Shown here: one piece after another, positions 12,178 through 24,769 of the stretch
Numbering within the stretch: the first letter of the stretch is position 1
How the letters are laid out: every line of letters begins with the position of its first letter
Source: Cheiracanthium punctorium
Taxonomy: Eukaryota > Arthropoda > Arachnida > Araneae > Cheiracanthiidae
Length of the DNA stretch: 64,000 nucleotides
Direction: 5' to 3'
Assembly (NCBI GenBank): GCA_038373885.1
Contig: JAWZYV010013278.1
Coordinates: 160,449 to 224,448, forward strand
Program-made: the position numbers and the translations under genes
The notes under the pieces: model-generated
The model's database searches: none
What the model was told of the DNA's origin: nothing
The model's input: the letters and a program-made list of their open reading frames with translations, nothing else

Positions 12178-13359
12178 TTAATCATTTGGGGCGGTGCTCC
12201 TGTCCTGACCCCCATTGGATCCGCTCATGTCCGTTATACACTAGAAATGACACAGCTGATGTGTCATATCTCATATCTTGCAGTCAGTTACACAAATTCA
12301 GTTGGCAAACGACTCACAGCAGTGCGGTAGCTTATAGTTTGACTGCTGAAGTCGGCGAATTTCCAAGTAAATCGCCCGTTAAATTACGGGACGGAAACCG
12401 CAAAAGACGGCGAGAAGTTCGACCATTCCTCCAACTTTACAACAACGCCAAGTCATCTATGCGTATTCCCCCACAGGGCACGAATTAAAAAAAAAAAAAA
12501 AAAAAAAAAAAATAAAAAAAAAAAAACCTCACTCGTTTGATCTCGTTGTGGTCGCACCTCAAAAGATCCTTTATATGTGTGGTAAAGAAAATTGTGCACT
12601 TCATTCCTTTCTATGAACTCATATCTGCTGCCCCCTCCCCCAATTAGAACTAAAATTACTATCTTAGCAGCAGTGCAGTTAACCCCTTCCGGTAAAATGA
12701 TGAGCATAGCTCGACATTGCAGTGGCGTATTTAGCTCTTTGGAGGCCCGACTGCTAATTCAATTTAGAGGCCTCCCGCAAAAAATACTTTCATTACCCCT
12801 ACACTTTGCAGAGTGCATTTATACTTTTTTAAAGAAACTAGTAATCAACAGATATTAAGTAATTATTTGTAAAGTAACAGGACCTTTTTGTCATATGTTA
12901 TAATTAATTTCATTCTAAATTTTCGAATTTATTTTAATTGTTCTCACCTAATTTATTTCATACAAACGAGTACTAAAATTTAAAAATAAATTTCTATTTA
13001 TAGTTTGCTATACCAGAAAAAAAAAATTACCTCACGAAACTTAATAATTTTTATATGAATAAGCTTTAGTTTTCCTAATTAACAGTGACTAAACATCAAG
13101 AAACTTTTAAGTATAATCACGTAGATGGAATTTTATTATAGTGGTTAATTTTCAGATTTATTTCCTATCATTGGATCACTTTTTGTGCATGGTTTGTTTC
13201 AATCATGAAAATTCTGTGCACTTAAAAGGAACTTTTGGGGGTTAAAATAGGGAAAATTGATCAGAAACATTGACAACATTAAACTTGGGAGAATTTTTTA
13301 CTAGGACAAATATGACAGAAAATTGTGACATTTCTGCTGAAAACATATTTAATTATATT
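12178..13359. other. Unassigned intergenic DNA
   Basis: An open frame at 12111-12488 crosses the end of the piggyBac-like element, so it is not a gene. CAGTGGCGTATTTAG near 12720 looks like one hAT end without a partner. Confidence 0.5.
12486..12526. repeat. A-rich run
   Basis: Nearly pure A over about 40 bases with one T. A retroposon tail is possible but no SINE or LINE body was recognised upstream. Confidence 0.7.
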
Positions 13360-14512
13360 CATAACTAACAGAAATGCCCTTTGTTGACGGGTTAATACTT
13401 AATGCGAATTTCCAAAAAGTCAGGACTTCCATTAGAAAAGTAGGAGTACAGAGTAGCATATTGGCGAAAGTAAAGTTATAACTTTTGTGTAATTTTAAAA
13501 GATTACAGATTAGAGAGTAACTAAGTAATTTCATTTCATTCGCTTTAATCGTTATAATGTGATGCAAGGACGAATATTTAAGCATTTTGAAATAAGTTTC
13601 GTGAAATCTCGAAATCTAATTAACATTTTTGAAAAATTGGAAACCTGGAATTTAGGTTGGGTGACCACCTATCATGTCACAAATTTTCGACTGTCTTCGA
13701 AATTGGAATTTCGTGGCGCTGGGATAAAAATTTACGCATTTTAGAACGATTTTTGCAAAATCTCAAAATATTTTAAAAATTCAACACCTATAATTTAAGA
13801 TGCGCAACCACCTATCATGTCACCAAATTTTATATCATTCGTATTAGTCGTTATTATGTGATGCTCGAACAAAAATGTATGCATTTTGAAAGAATTTTTG
13901 CAAAATCTCAAAATTTATTCAAATTTTTCAAAAAATTTCAACGTCTATAGATTAAGTTCAGCGACCGCCTATCATGCGACCAAATTTCATTTCATTCTCT
14001 TTAGTCATTATTATATAATGCGTGAACAAAGATTCACTCAGTTTGAATCAATTTTCCCAAAAATCTCAAAATTCAATCAATTTTTTTTTTATTAGATGCT
14101 TATAATTTAAGCTGAGTGAGACTATCATTTTACCATACACGATTTATTTCATATTTATAGTTATTAAGTGATGTGTGAACACAAATGTACACTGCTTGAA
14201 ACGATTTTCATAAAATTTCAAATTTTTCTTTAAATATGGCGGCTATATTTTAAGTTGAGTGACCATCTATCATTTCACCAAATTTCGTTTCATTCGTTTC
14301 AGTTGTTTTTACCTGATGCGCGAACAAACAGCAAAAAACAAGCCACGGACAGAATGACAGAACCCCCCCTCCCATTTATATTTATTTATTTTTTTTTTTT
14401 TTTTGGGGGGGGGGGGGTCGTACCAGATTCCCAGGTGCTAGAAACGGATAGAAATTGCAACATTTTTGACTCCAAGTAATGTCCAGACAAAAGTCAAATT
14501 TTATTTTTATAG
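13360..14512 (+). repeat. Interspersed repeat, AGCTGAAGTACCCG family, array type 2, 5' end degraded
   Basis: Shares the body of 15772-17231: GACGGGTTA, then ATTTCCAAAAAG, then about five units of some 150 bases marked by ACCTATCATGTCACC. It has the same 3' tail (AGATTCCCAGGTGCTAGAAA and CCAGACAAAAGTCAAATTTT). A T-run and G-run at 14386-14418 interrupt the tail. Confidence 0.8.
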
Positions 14513-15103
14513 ATTTTCCCGTTTAAAACTTCCAAGCTGTAAATAGTTTTAATAATGAATAAAATTAACTTCCTATTTAGTCTAATTATTGCACTTATTC
14601 AAAAACCGACAATAAGTTTACGGCTATTAATAATAAGTAATTCGGTATGAATTTTAAAAATCTAGAAGTGAATAATAAAAATTATATTTTAAATAATTTT
14701 TAAAAAAGCAAGTTAAAAATAAAGTTTTTAATCCCTCTTTATGCTGTAAATTTCAATCTTCCTGATGTGATTTTGATTAGACCACAATTCCTGTTGTGAT
14801 TTTGCTTAGAATGCATTTACAGAATGTATTTTTGAAGAAAACTATGTTGGTCCTCACAAAAAATATTTTCTAGCTATTGGTCTGGAAATAAAAATGATGC
14901 ATATATATAGTGTTTAAAAAAAAAAAGTGGGGAAAAAAAAGTTGACATTTTAATTTGTCAGTAGTAATTTGACAGTTAAATTGTGCACCATAAAACCTAA
15001 AGCAAGCATTCATGGAAATGCAGGTGTAGATAATGATAATGCAATTAGTTAAGGGCTGAGAGTTCTTTTTACCCGGAGGGGGGGGGGACATATACAAAAG
15101 CTG

Positions 15104-15566
15104 CCACCAGTGAAGGAAAACCTGGAAATTTTACTTTTACAGAAAAGGCAGGGGAAATTGAAAACTTTTCATTAAAAACCTGTAAAACATCTAAATATGT
15201 CATAAAAAATTATCTGAAGACGACTTATAAATTAATTTCGCATTCGTCAAATATCTAGAATTTTTTTAATATGACTTGACATAGGTGTGCCCCAAAATTG
15301 TCCTTTTTGTTTTTAAGTAGGCCCTCAAAAAAAAAAAAAAATCTGCATTTCCGCATCTACCTCTGTTGCAAAACTATCCCAAATCATATTTAGATCATTT
15401 CAGGCTTATGGCAATGAAAAATTATTTATATATGCAGACTTAGACAATTTTTATGTCATATTTCAAGATTATTGAAATTCTAGCCCAAAACTTACAATGG
15501 CCTTCAACTTTTCCAGCTAAAATAAAATTTCCTGACTAGGTTTATCAGGTTTTCCTTAACCAGTGG
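15104..15566. repeat. Possible inverted-repeat element
   Basis: Both ends carry AAGGAAAACCTG in opposite orientation, preceded by CCAC. The match breaks at about five positions in 22 and no target duplication was found. It lies between the two large array-bearing repeats. Confidence 0.4.
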
Positions 15567-15771
15567 AAACCTTGTATATGTCGAAAAAAAACAGGCAAAT
15601 CACATGATCACTATACACACCTTTCAATGAAAAAAAGAAGCAATAAGGTTTCTGTAATTCATTGGCAAAAACAAAAATCTCTTGTGGATCTTAAGGAAAT
15701 AAATTAAGGTAGGTTACACTTTCTGTTTTCTTTGTATAGCTACAGTAAGTAACAAATTATTATTAACTAGC

Positions 15772-17231
15772 TGAAGTACCCGTCCTCGACGGGTTAGTGA
15801 ATGAAAATTTCCAAAAAGCAAGAACTTTCGTCAGCATTGTAGGAGTACACAGAATGGATGTAGTATGTTGCCAAAGTAAAGAAAGCGAAGTTATAATTTT
15901 CATGTATCGTTAAAATATTACAGGTTAGATTGTAACTAAGTAATATCATTTCATTCGCTTTAGTCGTAATTATGTGATGCGCGAACGAATATTTACGCAT
16001 ATTGAAATAATTTTCGCAAAATATTAAAATTTAATCAACATTTTTGAAAAATTAGAAGCCTAGAATTTAAGTTGAGTGACAACCTATCATGTCACCCAAA
16101 TTCGTTTCATTCCCTGCAGTCTTTATTTCGTGATGCTGGAACAAATTTTCAGCATTTTAAAACGATTTTCGAATAATCTCAAAATGTAAGCAAAATATTT
16201 TTAAAATTCAACGCCTATAAATTAAGATTAGCAACTACCTATCATATCACTCAATTTCGTATCATTCGTATTAGTCGTTATTACGTGATGTTTGAAGAAA
16301 TATAAACGTATTTTGAGAGAATTTTCACAAAATCTCAAAATCTAATAAAAATGTTTAAAAAATTGGACTCCTGTAGTTTATGTTGAGCAACCATCTATCG
16401 TGTGACCAAATTTCATATCATTCGCTTTAGTCGTTATTACGTAATACGGGGACAAAGATTCACTCAGTTTTAAACGATTTTCACAAAATCTCGAAATCTG
16501 ATGGATTTTTTTTAATTAGATGCTTATAGTTTAAGATGAGTGACCACCTATCATTTCACGAAATATCATTTTTTCACCTTTGCAGTTATTACGTGATGTG
16601 CGAACACAAATTTACGCAGTTTGAAATGATTTTCGCAAAATTTCAAAATCCAATCAAGATTTTTTAAAAATTCGACGCCTATGTTTTAAGTTGAGTGACC
16701 ACCTATCATGACACCCAATTTCATATCATTCGCTTCAGTCGTTTTTACGTGATGCTTGAACACAAATTTACGCAGTTTGAAAGGATTTTCGCAAAATCTC
16801 AAAATCCAAACAAGATTTTTTTTAAATTCGATGCCTATGTTTTAAGTTGAGTGATCACCTATCATGACACCCAATTTCATATCATTCGCTTCAGCCGTTT
16901 TTACGTGATGCTTGAACACAAATTTACGCAGTTTGAAAGGATTTTCGCAAAATTCTAAAAATCCAATCAAGATTTTTTAAAAATTCGACGCCTATGTTTT
17001 AAGTTGAGTGACCACCTATCATGACACCCAATTTCATATCATTCGCTTCAGTCGTTTTTACGTGATGCTTAAACAAAAAAAGCGTCACGGACAGAATGAC
17101 AGAATGACAGACAGACAAACTTTTTTTTGAGGGTCGCATCGGATTCCCGGGTGCTTGAAACGGATAGAAATCGCAAAATTTTTGAATTCCAAGAAATGTA
17201 CAGACAAAAGTCTAATTTTATTTATATAGAT
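15772..17231 (+). repeat. Interspersed repeat, AGCTGAAGTACCCG family, array type 2, full length
   Basis: Starts ACTAGCTGAAGTACCCGTCC then TCGACGGG, which can pair as CCCGT and ACGGG. Seven units of about 155 bases follow, each with TTAAGTTGAGTGACCACC and TACGTGATGC. The last three (about 16677, 16832 and 16990) are almost identical. The end is GGATTCCCGGGTGCTTGAAA, then ACAGACAAAAGTC and a TTTATATAGATA tail. No protein is encoded. Confidence 0.82.
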
Positions 17232-17350
17232 ATCAACATATAATCTTCAGAAACTTTCTTATTTGAGCTCTCATTGCAATCAATGCTGCGTTTTAGAATT
17301 TGAATGGACTTTTTCACTTATGGCACTTATTTCAGTAGTTCCCTTGGGCC

Positions 17351-17781
17351 CAACAGCGGATCCAGAACGCTAGGGGCTTTACCCCCCCCCCCCCAAAAAA
17401 AAAAAAAAAAGATTGCTAAAGAGTAACATTTTGCTTTATTATACACTTTAACTAGATAAAATGATCATATTTTATAACTTAGCCCCTCCCACATTGGTTT
17501 GGACCAAAATTTTGATTTATAGTACATTTTAATTGGGTGAAATATGCTGTTTTAAAAATTTAGCCCCTCCCAAAAAGAATTTCTTAGGGATGGACGCGAG
17601 ACGAAAAATAAGCGTCTCGCGTCTCGCAAAATAGCCTAAAAGCTTGTCTCGTCTCGCAAAAATCCCTATATCGTAATGTTAAAAATGTGTGTCTCGTCTC
17701 GCAAAAAAGCTGTAAATCTCTGTCTCGTCTCGCAAAAAAGTCGTCTCGCGTCCATCCCTAGAATTTCTCGATCCGCCACTG
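17351..17781. mobile_element. hAT-like element hosting a nested MITE
   Basis: The left end is CAACAGCGGATCCAGAA and the right end, inverted, CAGTGGCGGATCGAGAA. The perfect 8-base target duplication is CTTGGGCC at 17343-17350 and 17782-17789. A C-run and A-run lie near the left end. The element at 17585-17760 is inserted in its right half. Confidence 0.85.
17585..17760. mobile_element. hAT-like MITE with TCTCG-rich core
   Basis: The ends are TAGGGATGGACGCGAGACGA and its complement, with perfect 8-base target duplication GAATTTCT at 17577-17584 and 17761-17768. Between the ends, GTCTCGTCTCGCAAAA units recur four or five times. Confidence 0.92.
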
Positions 17782-17789
17782 CTTGGGCC

Positions 17790-19001
17790 GGTGCATAAGT
17801 GAGAGTTCACTGCATCACAAAATCTATCAGATAGAGCAGAATCTTAGTATAAACAAATTTCAACAGACTAAACATCAAACTAGTAAATCTGAAATATTTT
17901 TTAAGTGAAATTACACTATGAGTGAATTTGTACCTATAGGATTTTTTAATTAGAAATATTTAGATATATTTCAAAAATGAAGCTTATTGGGACAAGGTTT
18001 TTACTGTATAATACAGTCAACTCCGGTTATAGTGAACCCGGATATAGTTAACTTTTGGCTATAGTGTACGCAAATCGTTAGTCTCGATTCACTTACATTA
18101 GAAATGTGCATAGCATTTTTCGGTTTTAGTGAACATGACTTCGGTTATAGTGAACCTAAAAACTGAACTTCGAAAATTCTGGAAATGGCGGAGATGAAAT
18201 TTTTTTATGTCTACCTTCTCAAAGGTTGTCTATATTGCATTCAATAAATTCACAAAGAGATTATCAAGCATCTGTTCCGAAATATAGGGGAATTGTCAGT
18301 GGCTAGGCTGAGGTTTGTGGGCTAACATGGCGTGGGGGAGAGGGAAACAATAGCGCACCAGAGAAAGGGCTTTTAGACTCAACCGCTGTTAAACCAGGAA
18401 TTTATTCATTTCAGTGATGCTTACTAATCTTTAGCTCTTAAATTCCCTTGCAAAATAGCCCAAGTCTTGTAGCGTATTCCTCCCCGTACTCTTTTTGTCC
18501 GATACCCCAGTGCTTAAAAGATAAGCTCATCTTTTCCACCCTGCATGAAAGCCCGTGACACCCACCCTTCCACAATGAAGAATGTAGCAATGACAATTTT
18601 TAAAAGAAACATGCAACTTTTCCATTCTCATTCTTGACCAGAAAGAAAAGACCAGAAGCGCTACAATCCAATTTATCAAATTGTGAGCCTCCTAATTGTA
18701 TTCAAGCTTGCTATCCAGGGACGTCTGAAAAAGGGGATTAAATTCTTATTCAGTTAGAATCAATGACATTTTTCGGCTACTAAGCACTTAACAAAAAGTA
18801 GGGTAGATTTCATATAACAAAAACAGACCTATCTCCGTCCTTTGAACAATTTCATTTTCCATTCCCGGTGCATTAGCTCAGGTTAAGGATTACCACTGCT
18901 CGCTATTGCTTGATTGGCTATAGCACTTTCCGGCCAATTGAATGGAATCTCCCAAATTATTGTAGCACTTAGGAGTAATAATACATAAATACGGTTAATT
19001 A
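17790..19001. other. Unassigned DNA with a Tigger remnant
   Basis: Apart from 18014-18165 I see no gene, SINE or inverted repeat here. Confidence 0.5.
18014..18165. repeat. One-ended Tigger-type remnant
   Basis: Starts TACAGTCAACTCCGG and repeats GGTTATAGTGAAC-like units about four times. The matching right terminus was not found. Confidence 0.55.
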
Positions 19002-20410
19002 CACTGCTGGCCACCCAAATTGCAACACCAAGAAAAACAAGAGATATCACAACAAAATTTATTGTGTAGATAACATGTTGACCAAGTAACAAATGATTAA
19101 ATTTACAGCATTCTATGAAGCGTGGTTCCTGCCAAAATCAGTACCCAGAGTAGCCGCCGTTGTTGGAGATCACAGCTGCCACACGCCTCGGCATTGATTC
19201 AAAGAGACTTTGAATGTGTTCTTGGGGTACAGCAGACCAAGCAGCTTCCACACGTTGCCAAAGTTGATCTGGTGTGACAGCTGGGGATGAACTCTGGGTC
19301 AGTCGTTGAGCAACCATGGACCACATGTTTTCTATCGGCGAAAGATCCGGAGAGCGCGCCGGCCAGGGAAGCAATTCAATCTGGTGATTGACGAAGAACC
19401 CTTGGACAATGCGTGCCACGTGTGGCCGTGCATTATCCTGCTGAAATATGGCTGTTGGCAAGCCCTGAAGGTAAGAAAGGACAACTGGCTCCAACACCTC
19501 GGAGATGTAGCGCTGGCTGGTTAAAGTACCGGCAATGCGTACTAGAGGAGTGCGAGAGAGATATCCGATACCGCCCCATACCATAATACCCGGTGCAGGA
19601 CCAGTGTGACGGTGCATAATGCAGCTGTTCAGCATCCTCTCTCCACGGTGTCTCCAGACTCGAATCCGACCGTCGTGGTGTTGCATACAGAAGCGTGACT
19701 CGTCAGTAAAGAGAATTTCATTCCATTCTGTCGTCCACATCCTTCTTTCATCGCACCATTGGCGGCGGAGACGTCTGTGGTTCCGCGTCAGAGGTAGACA
19801 AAGCAACGGACGTCTTGCGGACAGACCATTCTGCTGTAAACGACGTCGAATGGTACGCGCAGACATGGATGATGCGTTACAGACTGAATCTGCTGTGATA
19901 TGGTTCGTGATGTGACTGAGCGGTCCGTCACTGCCATGCGTACAATCTGCCTGTCATCACGTGACGTGGTGCACTGAGGTCGATGCGGTCGATCACGTCT
20001 GTCCGTCGTACCCTCCTGCACCCAACGATCACATATCCGCATCACAGTTGTTTGGTTTCGTCCAATACGACGACCGATTTCCCTGAAAGATAACCCACAA
20101 TCTCGGTATGCCACTATCCTTCCTCTGTCAAACTCGGATACTTGATCAAAAGATGATCGTTGTTTCCTACGAGGCATAATTTATCGTTTTTTTGAAAAAA
20201 AAAGCAAGAAAAACACAATTGCTGTACTTGAAACCGTCGAAATCTCCAAGCCTTAAATAGCGCTTTGAGGTGGCGCCACAGGCGCGCTTGATGTGCGTCT
20301 GCGCTGAAATTCTAATCATTTGCATATCTCACCTCAGCTAATGCATGTTGTAAATTTCATATTATTTGCATGCTTCCTTCAGGGTGTTGCATTTACGATG
20401 GCCAGCAGTG
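19002..20410 (-). mobile_element. Tc1-type transposon, copy A, same family as 39297-40705
   Basis: A 1409-base element with the same terminal repeats and TA target duplications at 19000-19001 and 20411-20412. In the parts I compared it differs from copy B by two single-base indels: one base missing in the transposase near 19865 and one extra A in an A-run near 20200, which together keep the length equal. It lies downstream of METAP1. Confidence 0.94.
19138..20177 (-). pseudogene. Tc1 transposase broken by one-base deletion
   Basis: Homologous along its whole length to the intact transposase at 39433-40473, but 1040 bases long instead of 1041. A single base is missing near 19865, so the N-terminal part (to ...SVTHHP) runs out of frame and the catalytic part continues in another frame. 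The triad residues are still encoded. Without readthrough or frameshifting it cannot make a full transposase. Confidence 0.93.
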
Positions 20411-22149
20411 TATATACATATAGCTTAAGAGTTTTTAAATCAACTGGTGTTAAATAACTTAAAATACAAAAATAAGAGAATAAAACACTTCATTAAACAT
20501 TAAATTAGAAAATGAAACATGTTAAAATACAAATATGCATTTTAGAAACTTAAAATAATATTACAAATTCTGTTAGCGTAACATTTGCTTCGAAGTAGCT
20601 TCCTTCGGCTGCAATACAAATATGCACCCATGTAGAAAATTCTTCCTGTACTTTGCGTAGCATACACAATGCTACACATATACTACTTAGTAAGTCTGGC
20701 ACCAGATACATTTTTTATAGAGCCTGACTATAACCTTCTGCTTAAAGATTAGTATTCTAAAATTACTTTTGCTTCTTAATAAAAACATCGTTCGAACGAT
20801 TTTGCAGTTTTAACACGTCAATGCAGTTCGTCATACGTCTATGCAGTTTTAATACGTCAATATTAAAAACTGCATAGTGAAAAAAAAAAGAATTTATAAA
20901 ATCAGCCATTTTCTTTTTTTCTTTTCTTTCATTTTTGACATTTAGCCATGTAAAATCACTTTAATCCAAATCTATTATCCTTTCAAAATCACAGAATCTG
21001 TGTGATGTGCTGACTTTTAAGTTTGCATACAGACTTTCAGATACATTAAAAAATCAAGAAATTTATATTAAAAAAAAAAAAAAAATTCAAAATATACATT
21101 TGTGCAGATAAGTGATTTTAGTGATACAAACATAAAAATACTTAAGGGAAAATATTCATTTGCCAAAAGGATGCAAAAATATTGAAGTTATTAGCTATGA
21201 AACATGGAGATCAGCGATAATGATAATTTTAAGTGGAATTCAAGTTATTGTTTTTTAAAAAAATGTGTAAAATAATCAAAACACTAAATTTAACAGGGAA
21301 TGAAGGGAGAAAAAAAATTACTCTTAAATCCAACAATTTAAACTTTTTTTGAGGAGGGAAGGTGGATAACTGATATACTTTTCTCAAGGTTTGAAGATAC
21401 ATATTTGCCAACTTTTGAAATTCCCACAGTGTAAAATAACACGCAATTGGCATATTGAACTATTGTCAGTTCACTATACAGCTATTTGGCAGACATCATT
21501 TTTGATGATTTTTGCTAAATAACATGTAAATGACATTTTAAGTGGATTTTATAAATAGCAAACGAACAGTATTTTAATGTTTTACTGTGAAATAAACACA
21601 TGAAAAACTGTTAAGTTTTGTCTGTTTGCATAGTTTAAATAGTATAAAATAATAAAATTTATACAACACACTTAATATATATTTCTTAAACAAAAAAGAA
21701 AAAAAAATTCATACTGGACACAAAATTTATATGATTTAAAATGTATGTAAATGATTATTTAAATGATTATGTAATACATAAAAAGTACTCTAAAATTACA
21801 CCTGAAAAGGAAGAATTTAAAAAGTATAAACAGGCCAAGTCGTTTCCTTTAACAAATATTTTATTTTTCTTAATCAAAACAGCCTTCGTTTCAATTTTAT
21901 TATCATTACTATCGTTTTGTATAATTTTCGTTCATATTTGATCCTGGAATCTTCAATAAAGTTTTTCTTTACTATTTTACATTTTTAATAAGTGGTAAAA
22001 AAATAATTTAAATTTGATATTAGAATGAATTTTATTCTTATTTCAAATTTAAATAGGAGATGGGAGTGGTAATTCAGTAATCTTAAAATAAAGAAAACCG
22101 CAGAGTTCCGATGAAAAACCTCATTAATAATAAATTTTAAGAGATTTTA

Positions 22150-22870
22150 ATTTTAAAACGAAATATGGGTCGTATTTTATTAAAATAAAAACACTTCAAA
22201 AGTTCATAAAAAGCGTAAAAAACCGGAAGTTTCACGTAAAATCATAAAAATTGGTGAAAAAACATAAACTTTACGACGAAAGCATTAGTATAATATGAGT
22301 AAGTATATTCAAGTTGTCTTAATGATTTTGCTTCTTTCTTCATGCGTGGAAAATTCAAGTGTGGTGGGGGATTTGCATCTCAAAATCCTGAATTTTTTTC
22401 ACTTTATACAACTTACGCGTTTACAAAAATTGTGTTAGACTGACAGTATGCTTTATTTCAACAACAACAACAAAAAAAATCATGTTTTGTAATCGCAAAA
22501 TAACGGAACTACAATAATGAAAATGAAGGAGCGGATGTTTTGATTAGGGGAAAAAAGCATTTGTAAAAGCAAACAACTTGGCTTTTTTTTTTTTTCCTTT
22601 TTTTCAATTCCTTTTCAGGTGCAATTTTACGGTACTTTCATTTACACTAAATTTTAAAAGATTATTTTTAAAACAAAATATGGGTCGTAATTTTATTAAA
22701 AAGCTTCATATATTAATTCAAAGTGTGGTGAGATTTGTATTTTTAAACTACCAAATTTTTTCACTTAATGAAATCTACACTTTTACTAAAGTTGTGTAAG
22801 TCGCCATTATGCTTTATTTCAACAACAACAAAGTACAAAAAAATTAAATTTCGTAATCGTAAAATAAGGG
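22150..22870. repeat. Diverged direct repeat downstream of METAP1
   Basis: AAATATGGGTCGTA...TTTTATTAAAA occurs near 22160 and 22675. CAAGTGTGGTG-like sequence and GCTTTATTTCAACAACAACA also occur twice in the same order. Spacing differs between landmarks, so the copies have indels. Confidence 0.6.
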
Positions 22871-23217
22871 GAATCCGGTTTTGAAGACAAATTTTTCATA
22901 ATCATGCAAATTTTCGGACCCGAAAATGACTGAAATTATCTCATTAGATTCAAATTTTATCGCATTCGTTGTGACCTGCAATTTTTCTCTCTATATGTAT
23001 GTTAGTCTGCAACTAGAGGAGGGGAAGCAGGACACTTGCCCCAGGCATAGTGCAGTTACGTCAAAATGGAAATGGAAAGAAGGGAGCGCCAAAACAAAGG
23101 TTTGTACCAGGCGGCGTGATCTCTAGTTGTATATGCATAATATTTGGAAATAATCTGTAACAGGGAAAGCCAGTTTACCTAAGAAGTATGTTAGGGGGAA
23201 AATGCAAGAGCGCAACA

Positions 23218-23249
<32 letters not shown>

Positions 23250-23847
23250 CGGTAGTATTTTTTATCGTGTGCGGCGACAACGGATTTTCTAGAGATGCAA
23301 AAAGTCTTACTAATTATCATTGTGTAGCAGTTTGTAGTTACATGTGGTTATAAAACAACTCCCGACACTTCAGGGATCGAAAAGAATTTGACTCTCTTGC
23401 CCAAATTTTTAATTTCCCAATCGATGAATTCAAAATAGTCTTAATGGCCCTCCCCACCGCACATTTTCGCACTGTCGATTGGGCTTTTGCTGAGTGCGTA
23501 GTACAGTGAAAACGAACATCCCAGGAGCGCGTGCAGTCGACGAAAGACTTGCATTCTCGCAATCGTCAACAATTTCATTTTTGTGGAGAAGCCCCCCCTT
23601 TTTTTTAAACTTTTTTTGCATATTTAGTTTTTAAAAATGGGGCTGCAAAACAGACAAATTTTGTATTCACAGTTCCCACCCCTTTCTTCGCTTAAAATTG
23701 TGCTATAGCAGAGCTGTCTACATCGGCGGGCAGGAGAGGAGGCAGGGGCTACCTACCCCACACTTCCGGAAAAGCCCAGGTTTTGAGCTTTCCGTGAAGT
23801 CTGCCTTAAGTTTGGATGAATGTGTTTGAAATCATGAAAAATTAAAT

Positions 23848-23962
23848 AAGCAAGTGGTGTTTATTAATTACTTACAACCTGTGAATACGCTTTACAGTGT
23901 TTTATAAACACCGTAAAGCGTATTTACAGTAGGTAATAATTTATTGTTATAAACTACTGTTC
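23848..23962. repeat. Palindromic foldback repeat
   Basis: Inner stem 23884-23902 and 23906-23924 (AATACGCTTTACAGTGTTT, one mismatch) with a 3-base loop. Weaker pairing outward to about 23848 and 23962 suggests a small foldback MITE. Confidence 0.65.
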
Positions 23963-24373
23963 TGAATGACAGATTGTTTCTCTAATGAGATATTTTACGA
24001 CCTGAAGCTACAGCGAACAGTTTTAATCCTCGCTTCAGGTCGGGATCGGACACTCAGCAGATGCCCCCCTCCACACACACACACACACCATTGATACGAG
24101 GATAAACAAATCAACCTCTTTTCTCACAGGAAATCGCTCCTGAAATCAAAATAGGAACTAAGGAATATAAGAAAAGATACATAAAATAATTTCTCTCAAT
24201 GAACTTAGCACAAAAAATTAGAAACTAAGAATTTGAATGAAATGGAAAAAGCTTAGTTGAGTCGCAAATCGTGACCTAGTGCTTGATTTCTTGACCTTTT
24301 CTTGACTTTCGTGACCTTTTTCCCATTTCTTGACTTTTCCGTGACCTTTGCATGATGGTAGACACCCTGTATA

Positions 24374-24769
24374 CAGTCCAACTCGTTTATAACGAGCCCT
24401 GATTTAACAAGAACCTGGGTTTAACGAGGAAATCGGAAATATTTGTTAATTTTAAAATAACTCGCTTTTAAGGAGTAAACTCCAGTTATAGCAAGGAATA
24501 TATTTGCATATTCTTAAATTTCCATTGACCTCCATCTCCACCTCTCCAGCTCAGCTAATCTTTTCTTGCAAAAATTCTTTTAAAATTCCTATGAAAGCCA
24601 CGATGATATAATGGCGAAAATTCTGAATTTCGATTTGAAATGACCACTACATACTCTGGCTTGGCTTGTGTTAAAAACTTCACACTTTTTTTTTAATCTG
24701 CTGGTGCAACTGGCCTTATGTCTAGGTCTATCGCAGTCCCTTTGGGCTCGTTATAAGCAAGTTCGACTG
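24374..24769. mobile_element. Tigger/pogo-type MITE, 396 bases
   Basis: The ends are CAGTCCAACTCGTTTATAAC and, inverted, CAGTCGAACTTGCTTATAAC, flanked by TA on both sides. Further inside, GGTTTAACGAGG and CTCGCTTTTAAGGAG repeat the theme. No transposase. Confidence 0.86.

Noticed and set aside
12111..12488. 125-codon open frame
   Set aside because: Begins inside the piggyBac-like element and leaves it; composition is repeat-like.
15772..17231. CRISPR-like regular array
   Set aside because: Units of about 155 bases are repeated in full without unique spacers, and the genome is eukaryotic; a transposon-borne tandem array explains it.
19306..19915. Plus-strand open frames over the Tc1 copies (also 39601-40168)
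   Set aside because: Antisense shadows of the transposase gene.
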